NCBI GenBank assembly: GCA_026390815.1
Contig: JAPLFH010000005.1
Location: forward strand, 1-62,365
Reading direction: 5' to 3'
Length of the DNA stretch: 62,365 bases
Source: Ignavibacteriales bacterium
GTDB taxonomy: Bacteria > Bacteroidota > Ignavibacteria > Ignavibacteriales > SURF-24
This document shows, one piece after another, positions 43,470-52,777 of this stretch (its first letter is position 1; every line of letters starts with the position of its first letter). A program made the translations under genes and the position numbers. The notes beneath the pieces were generated by a model. That model was not told where the DNA came from. It made no database searches and saw only the letters and a list, made by a program, of their open reading frames with translations.

Positions 43470-44065
43470 CTTACAAGAACTTTTACAGTTGCAAAAATAA
43501 TTTTAAAATCAGTAAGCAAACTCATCTCATTCAAATATTGCCTGTAGAGAACAATTTTTTGAGGTAAAATTTTAGTCTTATAAATTTCTTCAGCATTTTT
43601 CGTATAAGCTATCATAGAAGCCTCATCGCTAAACTTGATAGAAGCAAAGTCAGACAATCCTGGTTTTACTTTCAATATATCAGAATACTCTTTAGAAAAT
43701 AATTTAACAAATTTTGGAACCTCTGGTCTTGGACCAACGATACTCATATCACCCTTAAAGACATTTATAAGTTGCGGTAATTCATCAAATTTATACTTTC
43801 TTAAAAATTTACCGATAGGAGTTATTCTTTTATCGTTATCGCAGGAAATTTTTGGACCTATTTTTTCGGCACCATTAACCATAGTTCTGAATTTTAAGAT
43901 CTTAAAAGATTTCCAACCTCTACCAACTCGTGCTTGTTTATAAAATATTGGTCTTCCGGATTGCAGGTAAATAAAAGCTGATATTACTATAAAAAATGGT
44001 AATAGTGCCAGTAGAGCTAAAGAAGAAAACAGTAAATCGATAAATCTTTTTAGAAAATTATACAT
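43466..44065 (-). CDS. initiating sugar-phosphate transferase (PglC/WcaJ C-terminal family)
   Basis: 199 residues, the short PglC-like form. A re-entrant N-terminal helix (FIDLLFSSLALLALLPFFIVISAFI) precedes KILKFRTM, and DELPQLINVFKGDMSIVGPRPE carries the catalytic and phosphosugar-binding motif. It loads the first sugar-phosphate on undecaprenyl phosphate. It overlaps the CapD-like gene. Confidence 0.92.
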   Translation of the reverse strand: MYNFLKRFIDLLFSSLALLALLPFFIVISAFIYLQSGRPIFYKQARVGRGWKSFKILKFRTMVNGAEKIGPKISCDNDKRITPIGKFLRKYKFDELPQLINVFKGDMSIVGPRPEVPKFVKLFSKEYSDILKVKPGLSDFASIKFSDEASMIAYTKNAEEIYKTKILPQKIVLYRQYLNEMSLLTDFKIIFATVKVLVR

Positions 44066-44274
44066 ACGATAGTTATGTTTTATATTTGATTAGCAATTTA
44101 GTTAAAATTCTTGAATAATCTAAAAAAAATTTTAACTCATATATATCAAAATCTACAATAAGAAGTTAATCAAATAGTATAATTCCGTTATTGTCATTCC
44201 CACGTAAGTGGAAATCCAAATTATAAATTCAGTCTGTAGATTCCTGCCTGCTTACCAGTAGGCAAGCTTTTGCA
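44066..44274. repeat. intergenic region left of MITE copy 2
   Basis: No gene. It contains a GTCATTCCCAC-GTAA-GTGG hairpin (about 44195-44212) and a GATTCCTGC stem beginning near 44239, interrupted by CCTGCCTGCTTACCAGTAGG (44243-44262). Most of the rest is AT-rich. Confidence 0.55.
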
Positions 44275-44558
44275 CATAGGCTTCAACTTAAGAATATTAA
44301 TTTCTGATTAATTAATTGCTGATTATTTTATTTTTCGGTTTAATAAGCATTTTTTATTATATCATGCCTACGGCATTTTGCAATATTTTTTCTTTCTATT
44401 TCTACAATTATATCATCCCTACGGGATGAAGAAATATACATCCCGATAGGCTTGCCTGCTGCAAGCAGGGATGATATACAAAAACCTTATTTATTCTGAA
44501 ATCAAAACAATTGTACCAATTTTGATTGAAAAACAGAATCCTTAAGTTGACGTCTATG
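44275..44558. mobile_element. MITE-like element, copy 2 (284 bp)
   Basis: Terminal inverted repeats CATAGGCTTCAACTTAA (44275-44291) and TTAAGTTGACGTCTATG (44542-44558), with 2 mismatches between them. The inside aligns with copy 1 at 7282-7636, apart from one 71-bp gap that lies exactly between copies of CTTGCCTGCTGCAAGCAGG. The flanks GATTCCTGC... and TGCTTTCGCAGGAATGAC suggest insertion inside a GATTCCTGC/GCAGGAATGAC hairpin. Confidence 0.75.
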
Positions 44559-44591
44559 TGCTTTCGCAGGAATGACGTTATGAGAATAAGT

Positions 44592-45752
44592 TCACATAAT
44601 ATTTTGCTTTAAAATGGAAAGTACACTTTCTATTACTTTGTCTACCTGCGCATCAGTCATTGCGGGCCAAATTGGTAAAGAAACTAATCTGGGAAAAGCA
44701 TATTCAGAGTTTGGAAAATCATTTTCATTTAGATTATATGCATTTTTATAATATGGATGACGGTAAAGTGGGATAAAATGAACACTGGAACCAATTTCAT
44801 GTTTCTTTAATTCATCTATAAACTTAGATCGGGTTATTCTTAGTTTTTCTAAATTTAACTGGATTGAGTAAAGATGAAATGATGATTCACGATCTCCAAG
44901 TCTGGGTGGAATTCTTAACAGATCAGTTTCCTTAAATGCAGCATCATACTTTGCTGCTATTTTTTTCCTTAATTCAAAAAGCTGATCAATTTTTTTTAAT
45001 TGAGATAGACCTAACGCCGCTTGAATATCTGTAAAATTGTATTTGAAACCAGGTGAAATTACCTCATAAAACCAGGAGCCTTCTTCAGAATATCTTTTCC
45101 AGGGATCATGACTAATTCCATGCAGGCGCATAACAGTACATCTATCCGCAATTTCATCGTTTTCTGTGCAGATCATACCTCCTTCTCCAGTAGCAAGAGG
45201 TTTTGTAACATAGAAGCTAAAGCAAGTAACGTCCCCAATTGTTCCAATTTTTTTTCCTTTATAAATTGCTGGTAAAGAATGTGCGGCATCTTCAATTATT
45301 TTTAGATTATACTTTTTAGCAATTTCAGAAATCTCATCCATATCGCAAGGTAAACCACCATAATGTACGGGAATTATTGCTTTTGTTTTTGCAGTTACAA
45401 CCTTTTCTATTGCTTCAGGAAGAATATTTAATGTAATTTTATCAACATCAACAATAATTGGTATAGCGCCAAAATAACAAACAATTTCTGCCGTAGCCGT
45501 AAATGTAATTGAAGGAACAATCACTTCATCTCCCGCTTTTAACCCTATAGCTTCAAGTGCAAGATGGGCGGCAGCAGTCCAGGAACTTGCTGTTACGGAT
45601 CTCTTCGAACCAATATATTGGTTAAACTCGTGTTCAAATTTTTGTACTTTGGGTCCAGTTGTCCACCATCCGGATTTAATTGTATCAACAACTTCTGTTA
45701 TTTCATCATCAGTAATAAAAGGGCGATGGAAATGAATGAATTCCTGTTTCAT
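44592..45752 (-). CDS. DegT/DnrJ/EryC1/StrS-family sugar aminotransferase
   Basis: 386 residues. The PLP lysine is K184 (SFYVTKPLATGEGG) and the pyridine-nitrogen-binding aspartate is D155 (IEDAAHSLPA). The family transfers an amino group to 4-keto sugars, matching the dehydratase product from this cluster. It is separated from the downstream transferase gene by 526 bp of repeats including MITE copy 2, so the operon may be split there. Confidence 0.93.
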   Translation of the reverse strand: MKQEFIHFHRPFITDDEITEVVDTIKSGWWTTGPKVQKFEHEFNQYIGSKRSVTASSWTAAAHLALEAIGLKAGDEVIVPSITFTATAEIVCYFGAIPIIVDVDKITLNILPEAIEKVVTAKTKAIIPVHYGGLPCDMDEISEIAKKYNLKIIEDAAHSLPAIYKGKKIGTIGDVTCFSFYVTKPLATGEGGMICTENDEIADRCTVMRLHGISHDPWKRYSEEGSWFYEVISPGFKYNFTDIQAALGLSQLKKIDQLFELRKKIAAKYDAAFKETDLLRIPPRLGDRESSFHLYSIQLNLEKLRITRSKFIDELKKHEIGSSVHFIPLYRHPYYKNAYNLNENDFPNSEYAFPRLVSLPIWPAMTDAQVDKVIESVLSILKQNIM

Positions 45753-45759
45753 GATTTAT

Positions 45760-47166
45760 TTAATTCAATTTAAGTTTTGTTTTATTAACATTGATATTTT
45801 TATAAAGAAAAATTGTTATTATAAAAATGAGCCAAAAAGGCAAATCCCTTGTTATCCAACCATGAGTTAATAATCCTGTTGATTCAAAAAATGCTCTTGC
45901 TAATAAACCTAAAAATATTCCTTTGATTGTAACTCCCAAAATATACATTTCATTATCAACACTTTTGTAATGTTCAATTACTTTTTTGGAGTACTTTAGT
46001 ATAAGAGCAAACAACCAAACTGCACTTACCAATCCAAGAATACCGAGATCAGCCATACGGAATAAGAAAAAATTATGAGCAGTTCCAGATTTAGCCCACT
46101 GCATTTGATGTTCAACAAAACTACCAATTGTAACTGGTAAATACTTATAAATATATTCTTCAAAGACACCTGGACCAACCCCAAAGATTGGATTTGTTTT
46201 AATTATATTAAATGCGACTGACCAAAAATACTCTCTTGTATTAGAAAAAATTCTATCTGCTCGGAAAAGAATTGATAAAAAATCCTGAACTTGAGGAAGT
46301 ATTAAAATTAGTATGCAAATTATGACTACAGGTTTGAGTACTTTCATAAAAAGTTTCTTCCTCAAACTGTAAAAAATATATACAAAGCTGATAAAGACAG
46401 ATAACATTGATGATCTTGAATTGGTTATTATCAAAATAAAAAGCAGAAATAGAAAGGAAACAATAAATAAAAGTTTAATCGACCATTTTTTAGAAAAAGG
46501 AATGAATAGTATTGAAAATGCAAAAGGAATTGTTGAAGCATATAGCAAACCTACAGCATTTGGGTTATTATATATTCCACTCACTCTTACAATGGAATTG
46601 GATTCAACTAAAAATATTTTAAAACCTAGATATGCCAACTGATATAAAACACCCAAACCAACTACCAACGAAGCAAACAATAATGAAATAATTATTATAT
46701 AAATATCTTTCTTTTCTTTAATAAAGGAATAAAGGAAATAACACAAGAGAAAGAATATCAATTGTTGAATTAACGTCTTTAAGCTTAAAGTGAAAAAACT
46801 TGAAAGTAATGTAGAACTAAAAAGCGAAATTAAAACCACCAACAAAAATATTTTCAAATCGGTTGGCAATTCCTTAAACTTTATCAACTTAAATCCATTT
46901 TCCCTTATATATATAAATGCTAAAGTAATAACGCCAATAATGTTCAAAATATTTCTGGCAACCTCATTTAAATTACTTGTCATCACCAAGTAAGAAAAAA
47001 TAATTAGGAAGAGAATAGAATCAGTTTTGTATTTATAGATTATAAAAAAAAGGATTATAAAAGGAACTACAAATAATGAATATTGTAGAATCGAAGCATA
47101 AATTATTGCTAACGAGATAGCAATAAAGAAGATAAATTTATTATTCCACTCTAAACTAAAAACCAT
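45760..47166 (-). CDS. O-antigen ligase/polymerase-like membrane protein (Wzy/WaaL)
   Basis: 468 residues with at least ten membrane segments and a large periplasmic loop. The O-antigen ligase motif region LILIITNSRSSMLSVFISF is followed by NIIKTNPIFGVGPGVFEEYI and a HNFFLFRMADLGILG helix. It polymerises lipid-linked oligosaccharide or ligates it; the two cannot be told apart by sequence. It ends 7 bases before the DegT gene start. Confidence 0.85.
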   Translation of the reverse strand: MVFSLEWNNKFIFFIAISLAIIYASILQYSLFVVPFIILFFIIYKYKTDSILFLIIFSYLVMTSNLNEVARNILNIIGVITLAFIYIRENGFKLIKFKELPTDLKIFLLVVLISLFSSTLLSSFFTLSLKTLIQQLIFFLLCYFLYSFIKEKKDIYIIIISLLFASLVVGLGVLYQLAYLGFKIFLVESNSIVRVSGIYNNPNAVGLLYASTIPFAFSILFIPFSKKWSIKLLFIVSFLFLLFILIITNSRSSMLSVFISFVYIFYSLRKKLFMKVLKPVVIICILILILPQVQDFLSILFRADRIFSNTREYFWSVAFNIIKTNPIFGVGPGVFEEYIYKYLPVTIGSFVEHQMQWAKSGTAHNFFLFRMADLGILGLVSAVWLFALILKYSKKVIEHYKSVDNEMYILGVTIKGIFLGLLARAFFESTGLLTHGWITRDLPFWLIFIITIFLYKNINVNKTKLKLN

Positions 47167-47325
47167 AATCTAATTTGAAGGATATTTTCCAGAATTTTTT
47201 ACAAAACAAATTTAATTATCTAGTTTCTTCAATCCAATTATTATTTAATTCGATAATCCAATATTATAATTCCAATAATATTCACAATGAAAAGTTGCAA
47301 TCATCATATTTGTTGTAATTATTTT

Positions 47326-48018
47326 TTATTTGCCAATCCAGCATAAAACGTGAGTTCTTAATAAAGGAATTAGATTAAAAACTGAATATAAAGTTGGGTT
47401 AATTTTTGTTAAAAACCTTGCTAAAGGAGGATTAAGTGTTATTTTTTTTATTTTAATCTTTGCCAATGGAAATAGTTTCTTAATTTCATTTATTGGAATT
47501 CCTTTTACATCCTTATTCCAAGGATTATTATAAATGAAATCGTACCATAAAATACCACCGTTATTCTTTACCAAATTCCACATTTTACTAGCAAGTTCTA
47601 TTTTAAACTTTTCATCTAAAATTGAGGAGAATACAGTTGATTGAAAAATAATATCAAAATATTCATTAGGATAATTTAAATCGAGTGCATTACCAAAATT
47701 AAAATTAATTTCAGATGGCAAAAGAGTTTTAGCTTTTCTAAATCTATCTTCAATCAACTCATTAAAAAAAATGTTTTTCGGTGTGAATCCAAATTTTAAG
47801 AATAAAAAAACGTTTGTACCAATTCCACCACCAATTTCCAAAAATTTTTTTTCGGCATAGTTTTTTAATGGAATTTTCTTGAACAACTTGAAAATTGCTC
47901 TTTCCTTTTCTTGTTCTGAAAGATAAACATTTGGATTAAGAATATTATATTTGCTCGTTAAATTTTCTCTTTTTGCATATCGTTGTTTAATATTTTCTAT
48001 TTCATCATTCATCAACAT
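47326..48018 (-). CDS. class I SAM-dependent methyltransferase
   Basis: 230 residues. SAM-binding motif I is FLEIGGGIGTNVFLF at about 61-75, with an acidic motif II region and FDIIFQSTVFSSI as the post-I segment. Probably methylates a sugar or glycan terminus in this cluster; the target is unknown. It lies between a glycosyltransferase and the Wzy-like gene. Confidence 0.82.
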   Translation of the reverse strand: MLMNDEIENIKQRYAKRENLTSKYNILNPNVYLSEQEKERAIFKLFKKIPLKNYAEKKFLEIGGGIGTNVFLFLKFGFTPKNIFFNELIEDRFRKAKTLLPSEINFNFGNALDLNYPNEYFDIIFQSTVFSSILDEKFKIELASKMWNLVKNNGGILWYDFIYNNPWNKDVKGIPINEIKKLFPLAKIKIKKITLNPPLARFLTKINPTLYSVFNLIPLLRTHVLCWIGK

Positions 48019-48061
48019 AAAATATTCTCAATCTTTTAATTCTAATAAACACACTTATTGA

Positions 48062-49285
48062 TCAAGACAATACTTGAAGAAAGTTATTTGCAATAATTTT
48101 GTAATCATGCTTAGCCATACAATATGTCTTTCCATTTGATCCCATTTTAATTAATGATTCTTTGGATTGAGCTATTAAATGTCTAACTGCGTCAGCAATG
48201 GCATTAGGATTTTCTGGTGTTATTGCGATACCACAATTAGCTTCGGTAACTAAATTTACACCAGCACTATAACTCTGTATTATTGGTTTACTCGCCATCA
48301 TATAATCAACCATTTTGTTTGGGCAAATTCCAAACCTAAATAAAGGCTGATGTTTTAATCCGATAAAAAGAATGTCGAGTTTATCTAACGCTGAAGGAAT
48401 AAGATTTTTATTAATCGACGGATAAAAATATGTGTTCGCCAAATTTAAATCTTTAGATTTTTGAATTAGGTTTTCCTTTTCAGGACCGTTTCCAATCATA
48501 ATTAATGCAATATTTTCTCGCTCAAGTATTTTCATCGCATCAATAAGTGAATAAAGAGCATTAGCTAATCCATGACTACCAGCATAACCTAAAAGTAATT
48601 TCTTTTGATCTTTTAATTTTTGAATCAAACTACTTAAATCATCGGGAAGATCTTTCGTTGTGTCCCATTCCTCTGTAACAATACCATTTGGTATATACAC
48701 AAATTTTTCAGGTTTCATTCCGTGTTTTACCATATGTTCGAGTGCTTTTGGCCAAATTGAGACAACTGTTGAAGCATGTTTATAAGCATAATTTTCAGCA
48801 TGTTGAATAACCAAAATGAAGGGATGCCATTTAGAATAACCACCAAGTTCAATAGGAGCCAAAGGCCATAAATCATGAACCTCAAATACCAATTTTGCGC
48901 CCGAAAGAGTAGCTATTTTTTTTGCCGGATATATATCAAGCGGATATGTAGAAGATGCTATTACAACATCAGGTTTAAATTCATTTGAAATCTTATGAGA
49001 ATATTTATTAAGTTTTCGTACAAATCCAACCATGTTAAAAATGCGTCTTACACCATTTCCTTCATAAGAAGGTGTTTTAATTATTAAATAATTTATTCCT
49101 TCAACATTATGTTTTTCAAAATCATTATTTAATTTGAATTGGGTTGATCGTACATGAGCATTTGATGCTGCAACAATCATTACCTTATTTCCACTCTTTT
49201 GCCATTCCCTTGCCATATAATAAGGTCTGTATTCCATTCCAAGTGAAGGGGATCCAGCGTAATGGTTAATTAATAGAATGTTCAT
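48062..49285 (-). CDS. glycosyltransferase family 4 (WbuB-like)
   Basis: 407 residues. N-terminal Rossmann domain (LLINHYAGSPSLGMEYRPYYMA) and C-terminal nucleotide-sugar domain with GYAGSHGLANAL. The GT4 EX7E-like region lies near the end (VTEANCGIAITPENPNAIADA). The NHYAGSPS...RPYYMAREW opening is typical of the WbuB-type subfamily. Retaining transferase, cytoplasmic face of the membrane. Confidence 0.88.
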   Translation of the reverse strand: MNILLINHYAGSPSLGMEYRPYYMAREWQKSGNKVMIVAASNAHVRSTQFKLNNDFEKHNVEGINYLIIKTPSYEGNGVRRIFNMVGFVRKLNKYSHKISNEFKPDVVIASSTYPLDIYPAKKIATLSGAKLVFEVHDLWPLAPIELGGYSKWHPFILVIQHAENYAYKHASTVVSIWPKALEHMVKHGMKPEKFVYIPNGIVTEEWDTTKDLPDDLSSLIQKLKDQKKLLLGYAGSHGLANALYSLIDAMKILERENIALIMIGNGPEKENLIQKSKDLNLANTYFYPSINKNLIPSALDKLDILFIGLKHQPLFRFGICPNKMVDYMMASKPIIQSYSAGVNLVTEANCGIAITPENPNAIADAVRHLIAQSKESLIKMGSNGKTYCMAKHDYKIIANNFLQVLS

Positions 49286-49342
49286 CTTAATAGTTCTCGC
49301 ATAATTTTAGATTTAAAAAAAATCCTTTCCAAACTTATTAAA

Positions 49343-50278
49343 TCAGAATTTCTTTTGTTGTAATTTTTTTAGTAATGCTTTTGTTTTATAATAGAATTTT
49401 TCACTGTAGGTTTGCCATTTTAACGCATATTCCAAAAATATTTTATTCCCAGTTAGTATATACAAAACTTTTAACTGTTCAATATGAATCATATGATATG
49501 TATATGAAGCAGGATTATTAGGTGAATTTTTACATAAATCATAATTTGTCCAATAATTTATATCAAATGATGGGAGTAGATTCACAATCGAATTTATGCC
49601 TTGCAGAAATAATTCTTTCGCATCTGTAATGTTTAATAATGCTAAATCATATAATCCAAACAGGGAAAAGATAAATCCATTTAATACTACAATTGGTTTG
49701 GTAGAAGGATATTCTTCAAATATTTTAATCCCATTAAATTCACTTAAAACTCCATTGTTCGATGTTTCGTTGTAAAAAGGGACAAGCGCAAATTTAGCAT
49801 AATCAAGATATTTGTTATCCTGAGTTAAAATAAATGCTCTTGTTAATACTGAAATTGCTTCACCTTGTGCCATAGCAGAAATCCAAGGTTGCGTTATTTC
49901 ATATTCCTTTACTTGAATATTTAAATACCAATAGACACCCTGGTCAATTCGGACACAATTGTTTAAAAGCCAATCTGCCTGGGTTAAAAATTTCTTAAGT
50001 TCGCCATTATTTTCAGTTATTCGTTCATAAAGCCCGAGCGCATATTGAGATATTACAATGGGATGATAAATATAAGATTCTTCATATTTATACAGAGGGA
50101 TATTATGTGAATCAAACTTCCCCGGATAAATTGATTTAGATTTAAAATCCAAATAATAATTACCGATTGAAATAGGTTTAGCCACAATATTACAAGGAGT
50201 CACAGTATCCCAATAATTCGCTTTATTGGGCAAATAAAAAATTATTACTTTATTAAATAATTCTTTTAAGGATTGCAT
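49343..50278 (-). CDS. D-glucuronyl C5-epimerase-like protein
   Basis: 311 residues. The block QPWISAMAQGEAISVLTRAFILTQDNKYLDYAKFALVPF matches the C-terminal (alpha/alpha barrel) domain of D-glucuronyl C5-epimerase. GVYWYLN, VVLNGFIFSLFGLYDL and YHMIHIEQLKVLY are further family-like helices. No signal peptide is obvious, so it may act on lipid-linked glycan in the cytoplasm. The epimerase function is inferred from similarity only; a structural homologue without activity is possible. Confidence 0.7.
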   Translation of the reverse strand: MQSLKELFNKVIIFYLPNKANYWDTVTPCNIVAKPISIGNYYLDFKSKSIYPGKFDSHNIPLYKYEESYIYHPIVISQYALGLYERITENNGELKKFLTQADWLLNNCVRIDQGVYWYLNIQVKEYEITQPWISAMAQGEAISVLTRAFILTQDNKYLDYAKFALVPFYNETSNNGVLSEFNGIKIFEEYPSTKPIVVLNGFIFSLFGLYDLALLNITDAKELFLQGINSIVNLLPSFDINYWTNYDLCKNSPNNPASYTYHMIHIEQLKVLYILTGNKIFLEYALKWQTYSEKFYYKTKALLKKLQQKKF

Positions 50279-50350
50279 TTTGTCCGGTTTAATTGCTTAT
50301 ATATTACAAATATTATTGTTTACAAAATTTTATCTGTACATAAAGATAAA

Positions 50351-51430
50351 TTAATATTTAGCTTTAATTCCAAGCTCCTTGATAAACTTAATTAAATTTA
50401 CTGTCACATCTTCAACAGTCAGCAAATTCATACATTCATTTGTCGAGCAACCATTTCTACCGGCATTAGTAAAACAATACTGCTCATTATCGTTAGATGA
50501 ACACTTTAGGATTTTTTGTACATAATTGTGGTTCTTACCCTTAGGTATACTATAACTTGGATTTGTTGGTCCATAAATGGAAAACGTCGGCTTACCTAAA
50601 AAAGCAGCAATGTGAATGGGTCCGGAATCATTTGAAATTAACAAAATGGATTTATTTATTTCACAGATAAGTTCATTAATGTTTTTTGTAAAAATAATAT
50701 CAATTTTTTCCTTATAAAATTCAATTTCAAAATCTTTTAATAAAGAATTCTGAGCCATTACAAATTTGATGTTGTACTCTAATTTTAATCTTAAACCTAG
50801 TTCAAAATATTTTTTAATTCCCCATTCTTTTGCTTTCCAACCAGCAAAAGGATTAAGTAATATTGTCCCTTCGGGAATAATTACAGTCGGGAAATAATAA
50901 TCAGTACGAACAGATTCTTGATGAAGATATTTTTTAATAGGATCAGCATACATGTCTACTAAATGTGGTTCTTTTTTTTTAGTTAAAAAACAATCATAAA
51001 TACAACCAAAAATTTGAAGGTTAAATCCTATATTAATTTTTGAACTGCTTAACAATAAAATTAAAGCTGTAAAAAGTCCCGAAGTGAAATCAATTATAAA
51101 CTCCGGTTTTTGCTTCCATATTTTTTTTAAGACTTTTAGATTTACGAATATCGAGTCTAAATTAATTTCATTCTTAGCAAAAGTTTCATAACTTATATCA
51201 GTAAACGCTATATTGTAAAGTACTTTACTCTCTTCAAAACAAAAAATAGTTATATCTTTGTCGGGAAAATTATTTTTTAAATATTTTATAGCAGGAATAG
51301 TTAGAATAGTATCTCCCAATAATTTGAAGCTAATAATTAATATTTTATTGCTGTTCCTTTTTCTCTTTGCAAGTAAGAAACGAATTGATTTAAAAAATTT
51401 ATTTATTAAAAAATAATCCCTTTTAAACAT
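50351..51430 (-). CDS. glycosyltransferase family 9 (heptosyltransferase-like)
   Basis: 359 residues. The N-terminus KILIISFKLLGDTILTIPAIKYLKNNFP and the C-terminal donor-site motif ISNDSGPIHIAAFLGKPTFSIYGPTNP are the GT9 hallmarks. Family members add heptose to LPS core. In this cluster it may transfer another sugar. Five or more cysteines cluster near the C-terminus (CSSNDNEQYC, GCSTNEC), as in a subset of GT9 proteins with a Cys-rich tail. Confidence 0.88.
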   Translation of the reverse strand: MFKRDYFLINKFFKSIRFLLAKRKRNSNKILIISFKLLGDTILTIPAIKYLKNNFPDKDITIFCFEESKVLYNIAFTDISYETFAKNEINLDSIFVNLKVLKKIWKQKPEFIIDFTSGLFTALILLLSSSKINIGFNLQIFGCIYDCFLTKKKEPHLVDMYADPIKKYLHQESVRTDYYFPTVIIPEGTILLNPFAGWKAKEWGIKKYFELGLRLKLEYNIKFVMAQNSLLKDFEIEFYKEKIDIIFTKNINELICEINKSILLISNDSGPIHIAAFLGKPTFSIYGPTNPSYSIPKGKNHNYVQKILKCSSNDNEQYCFTNAGRNGCSTNECMNLLTVEDVTVNLIKFIKELGIKAKY

Positions 51431-51530
51431 TTTTTCTTTTTTTTCATTTAAAAGTATTAGTCAGTATTTGGGTTTTAATCATAGTTAAAATAATTATGAT
51501 ATTTCTCATTACAATAATCAATTTTAATTT

Positions 51531-52730
51531 TCAATTGTCATTATAACCGTTTCTCAGATCAATTTGAAATTCGGCTATTAATTTTTTATACATATTTTTC
51601 ATTAATTCAACAGTTTCATTCAAATTATATTTTGCTAACACTCTTTCCCTTCCATTTTTCCCGAGCCGTATGCTTAAATCCCTGTGTAGAATTATGCTTT
51701 GCAAAGCATAGGCAATTTTTTGAACATTGGCTGCCGGGACTATTAAACCAGTTACATTATTTTCAACTATTTCAGTTAACCCTCCAACATCAGACACCAA
51801 CACAATTTTTTCGCAGGCGGAAGCTTCTAAAATAGAAACACCAAAACTTTCCTTAAGTGATACTGCAACAAAAATATCGATCATATTATGATAAATCGGA
51901 ATATCATCTGGATTTATATAACCGGTAAACATAGTACAATTATCAAGATTTAATTTTGTAATTAATTCTCTGTACGAACTTTCCATTGATCCTTTTCCAA
52001 CAAGCAACAACTTTAATGGTAATTCAGGACATCTATCTTTCACTATTTTAAATGCCCTGATTAAATGTTCTATACCATATATTTCTTCCAATGCTTTTAT
52101 TGTCCCTACAACAATATCATTTTTATTAAAATAACTATTAACTTCCATTGGCTTGAATTTCTCAACATCAATACCAAACGGAATTACTTCAATTTCTCTT
52201 TTGCTATAATTTTTAATTTCTTTACCCATTACATGACTGGTTGAAAGTATTTTATCTGCTCTAAAAAAAATCCATTTTAATAATAGTTTATGAAGAAAAC
52301 TCTTATGAGGAAATTCATAGACGTCAGATCCCCAAACAGAAATAATATATGGATGAAAACCTGTTAATGCACCTAACAAACCGTAACTAGTAGCATAATG
52401 CGAATGTAAAATATCTGGTTTGAACTTTATTATAACTTGTTTCAGTTTTTTAAGAGATTTGAGATAAATAATTTTAGAAAACGCACCATCACTTTTTGTA
52501 AATATTTCATCATTAAATTCCATTGAAACAACATTAATATTATCAAGTCCTTCATAAATCTCTGGTTGATGTTTTGATAAGCCAAATATCAATATCTCAA
52601 AATTGAATTTTGCTAATGACTTAACCCATTTAATAGTGTGATATGATGTAGGATCTGAAATTATTAATAATCTTGTTCTTCTGTCCAAACCAATTCTCTT
52701 TGTTACGTAAGTTAAATTTTTTATCAACAA
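51531..52730 (-). CDS. glycosyltransferase family 4
   Basis: 399 residues. The GT4 features are HSHYATSYGLLGALTG in the N-domain, VIPFGIDVEKFKP at the hinge, and the EX7E motif KESFGVSILEASACEK with GGLTEIVENNVTGLIVP in the C-domain. Retaining transferase of the polysaccharide assembly pathway; donor unknown. Confidence 0.9.
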   Translation of the reverse strand: MLIKNLTYVTKRIGLDRRTRLLIISDPTSYHTIKWVKSLAKFNFEILIFGLSKHQPEIYEGLDNINVVSMEFNDEIFTKSDGAFSKIIYLKSLKKLKQVIIKFKPDILHSHYATSYGLLGALTGFHPYIISVWGSDVYEFPHKSFLHKLLLKWIFFRADKILSTSHVMGKEIKNYSKREIEVIPFGIDVEKFKPMEVNSYFNKNDIVVGTIKALEEIYGIEHLIRAFKIVKDRCPELPLKLLLVGKGSMESSYRELITKLNLDNCTMFTGYINPDDIPIYHNMIDIFVAVSLKESFGVSILEASACEKIVLVSDVGGLTEIVENNVTGLIVPAANVQKIAYALQSIILHRDLSIRLGKNGRERVLAKYNLNETVELMKNMYKKLIAEFQIDLRNGYNDN

Positions 52731-52777
52731 GAAATGTTTAGCATTTATTTCTTTAATTGTTCAATCACTTTTATTTA

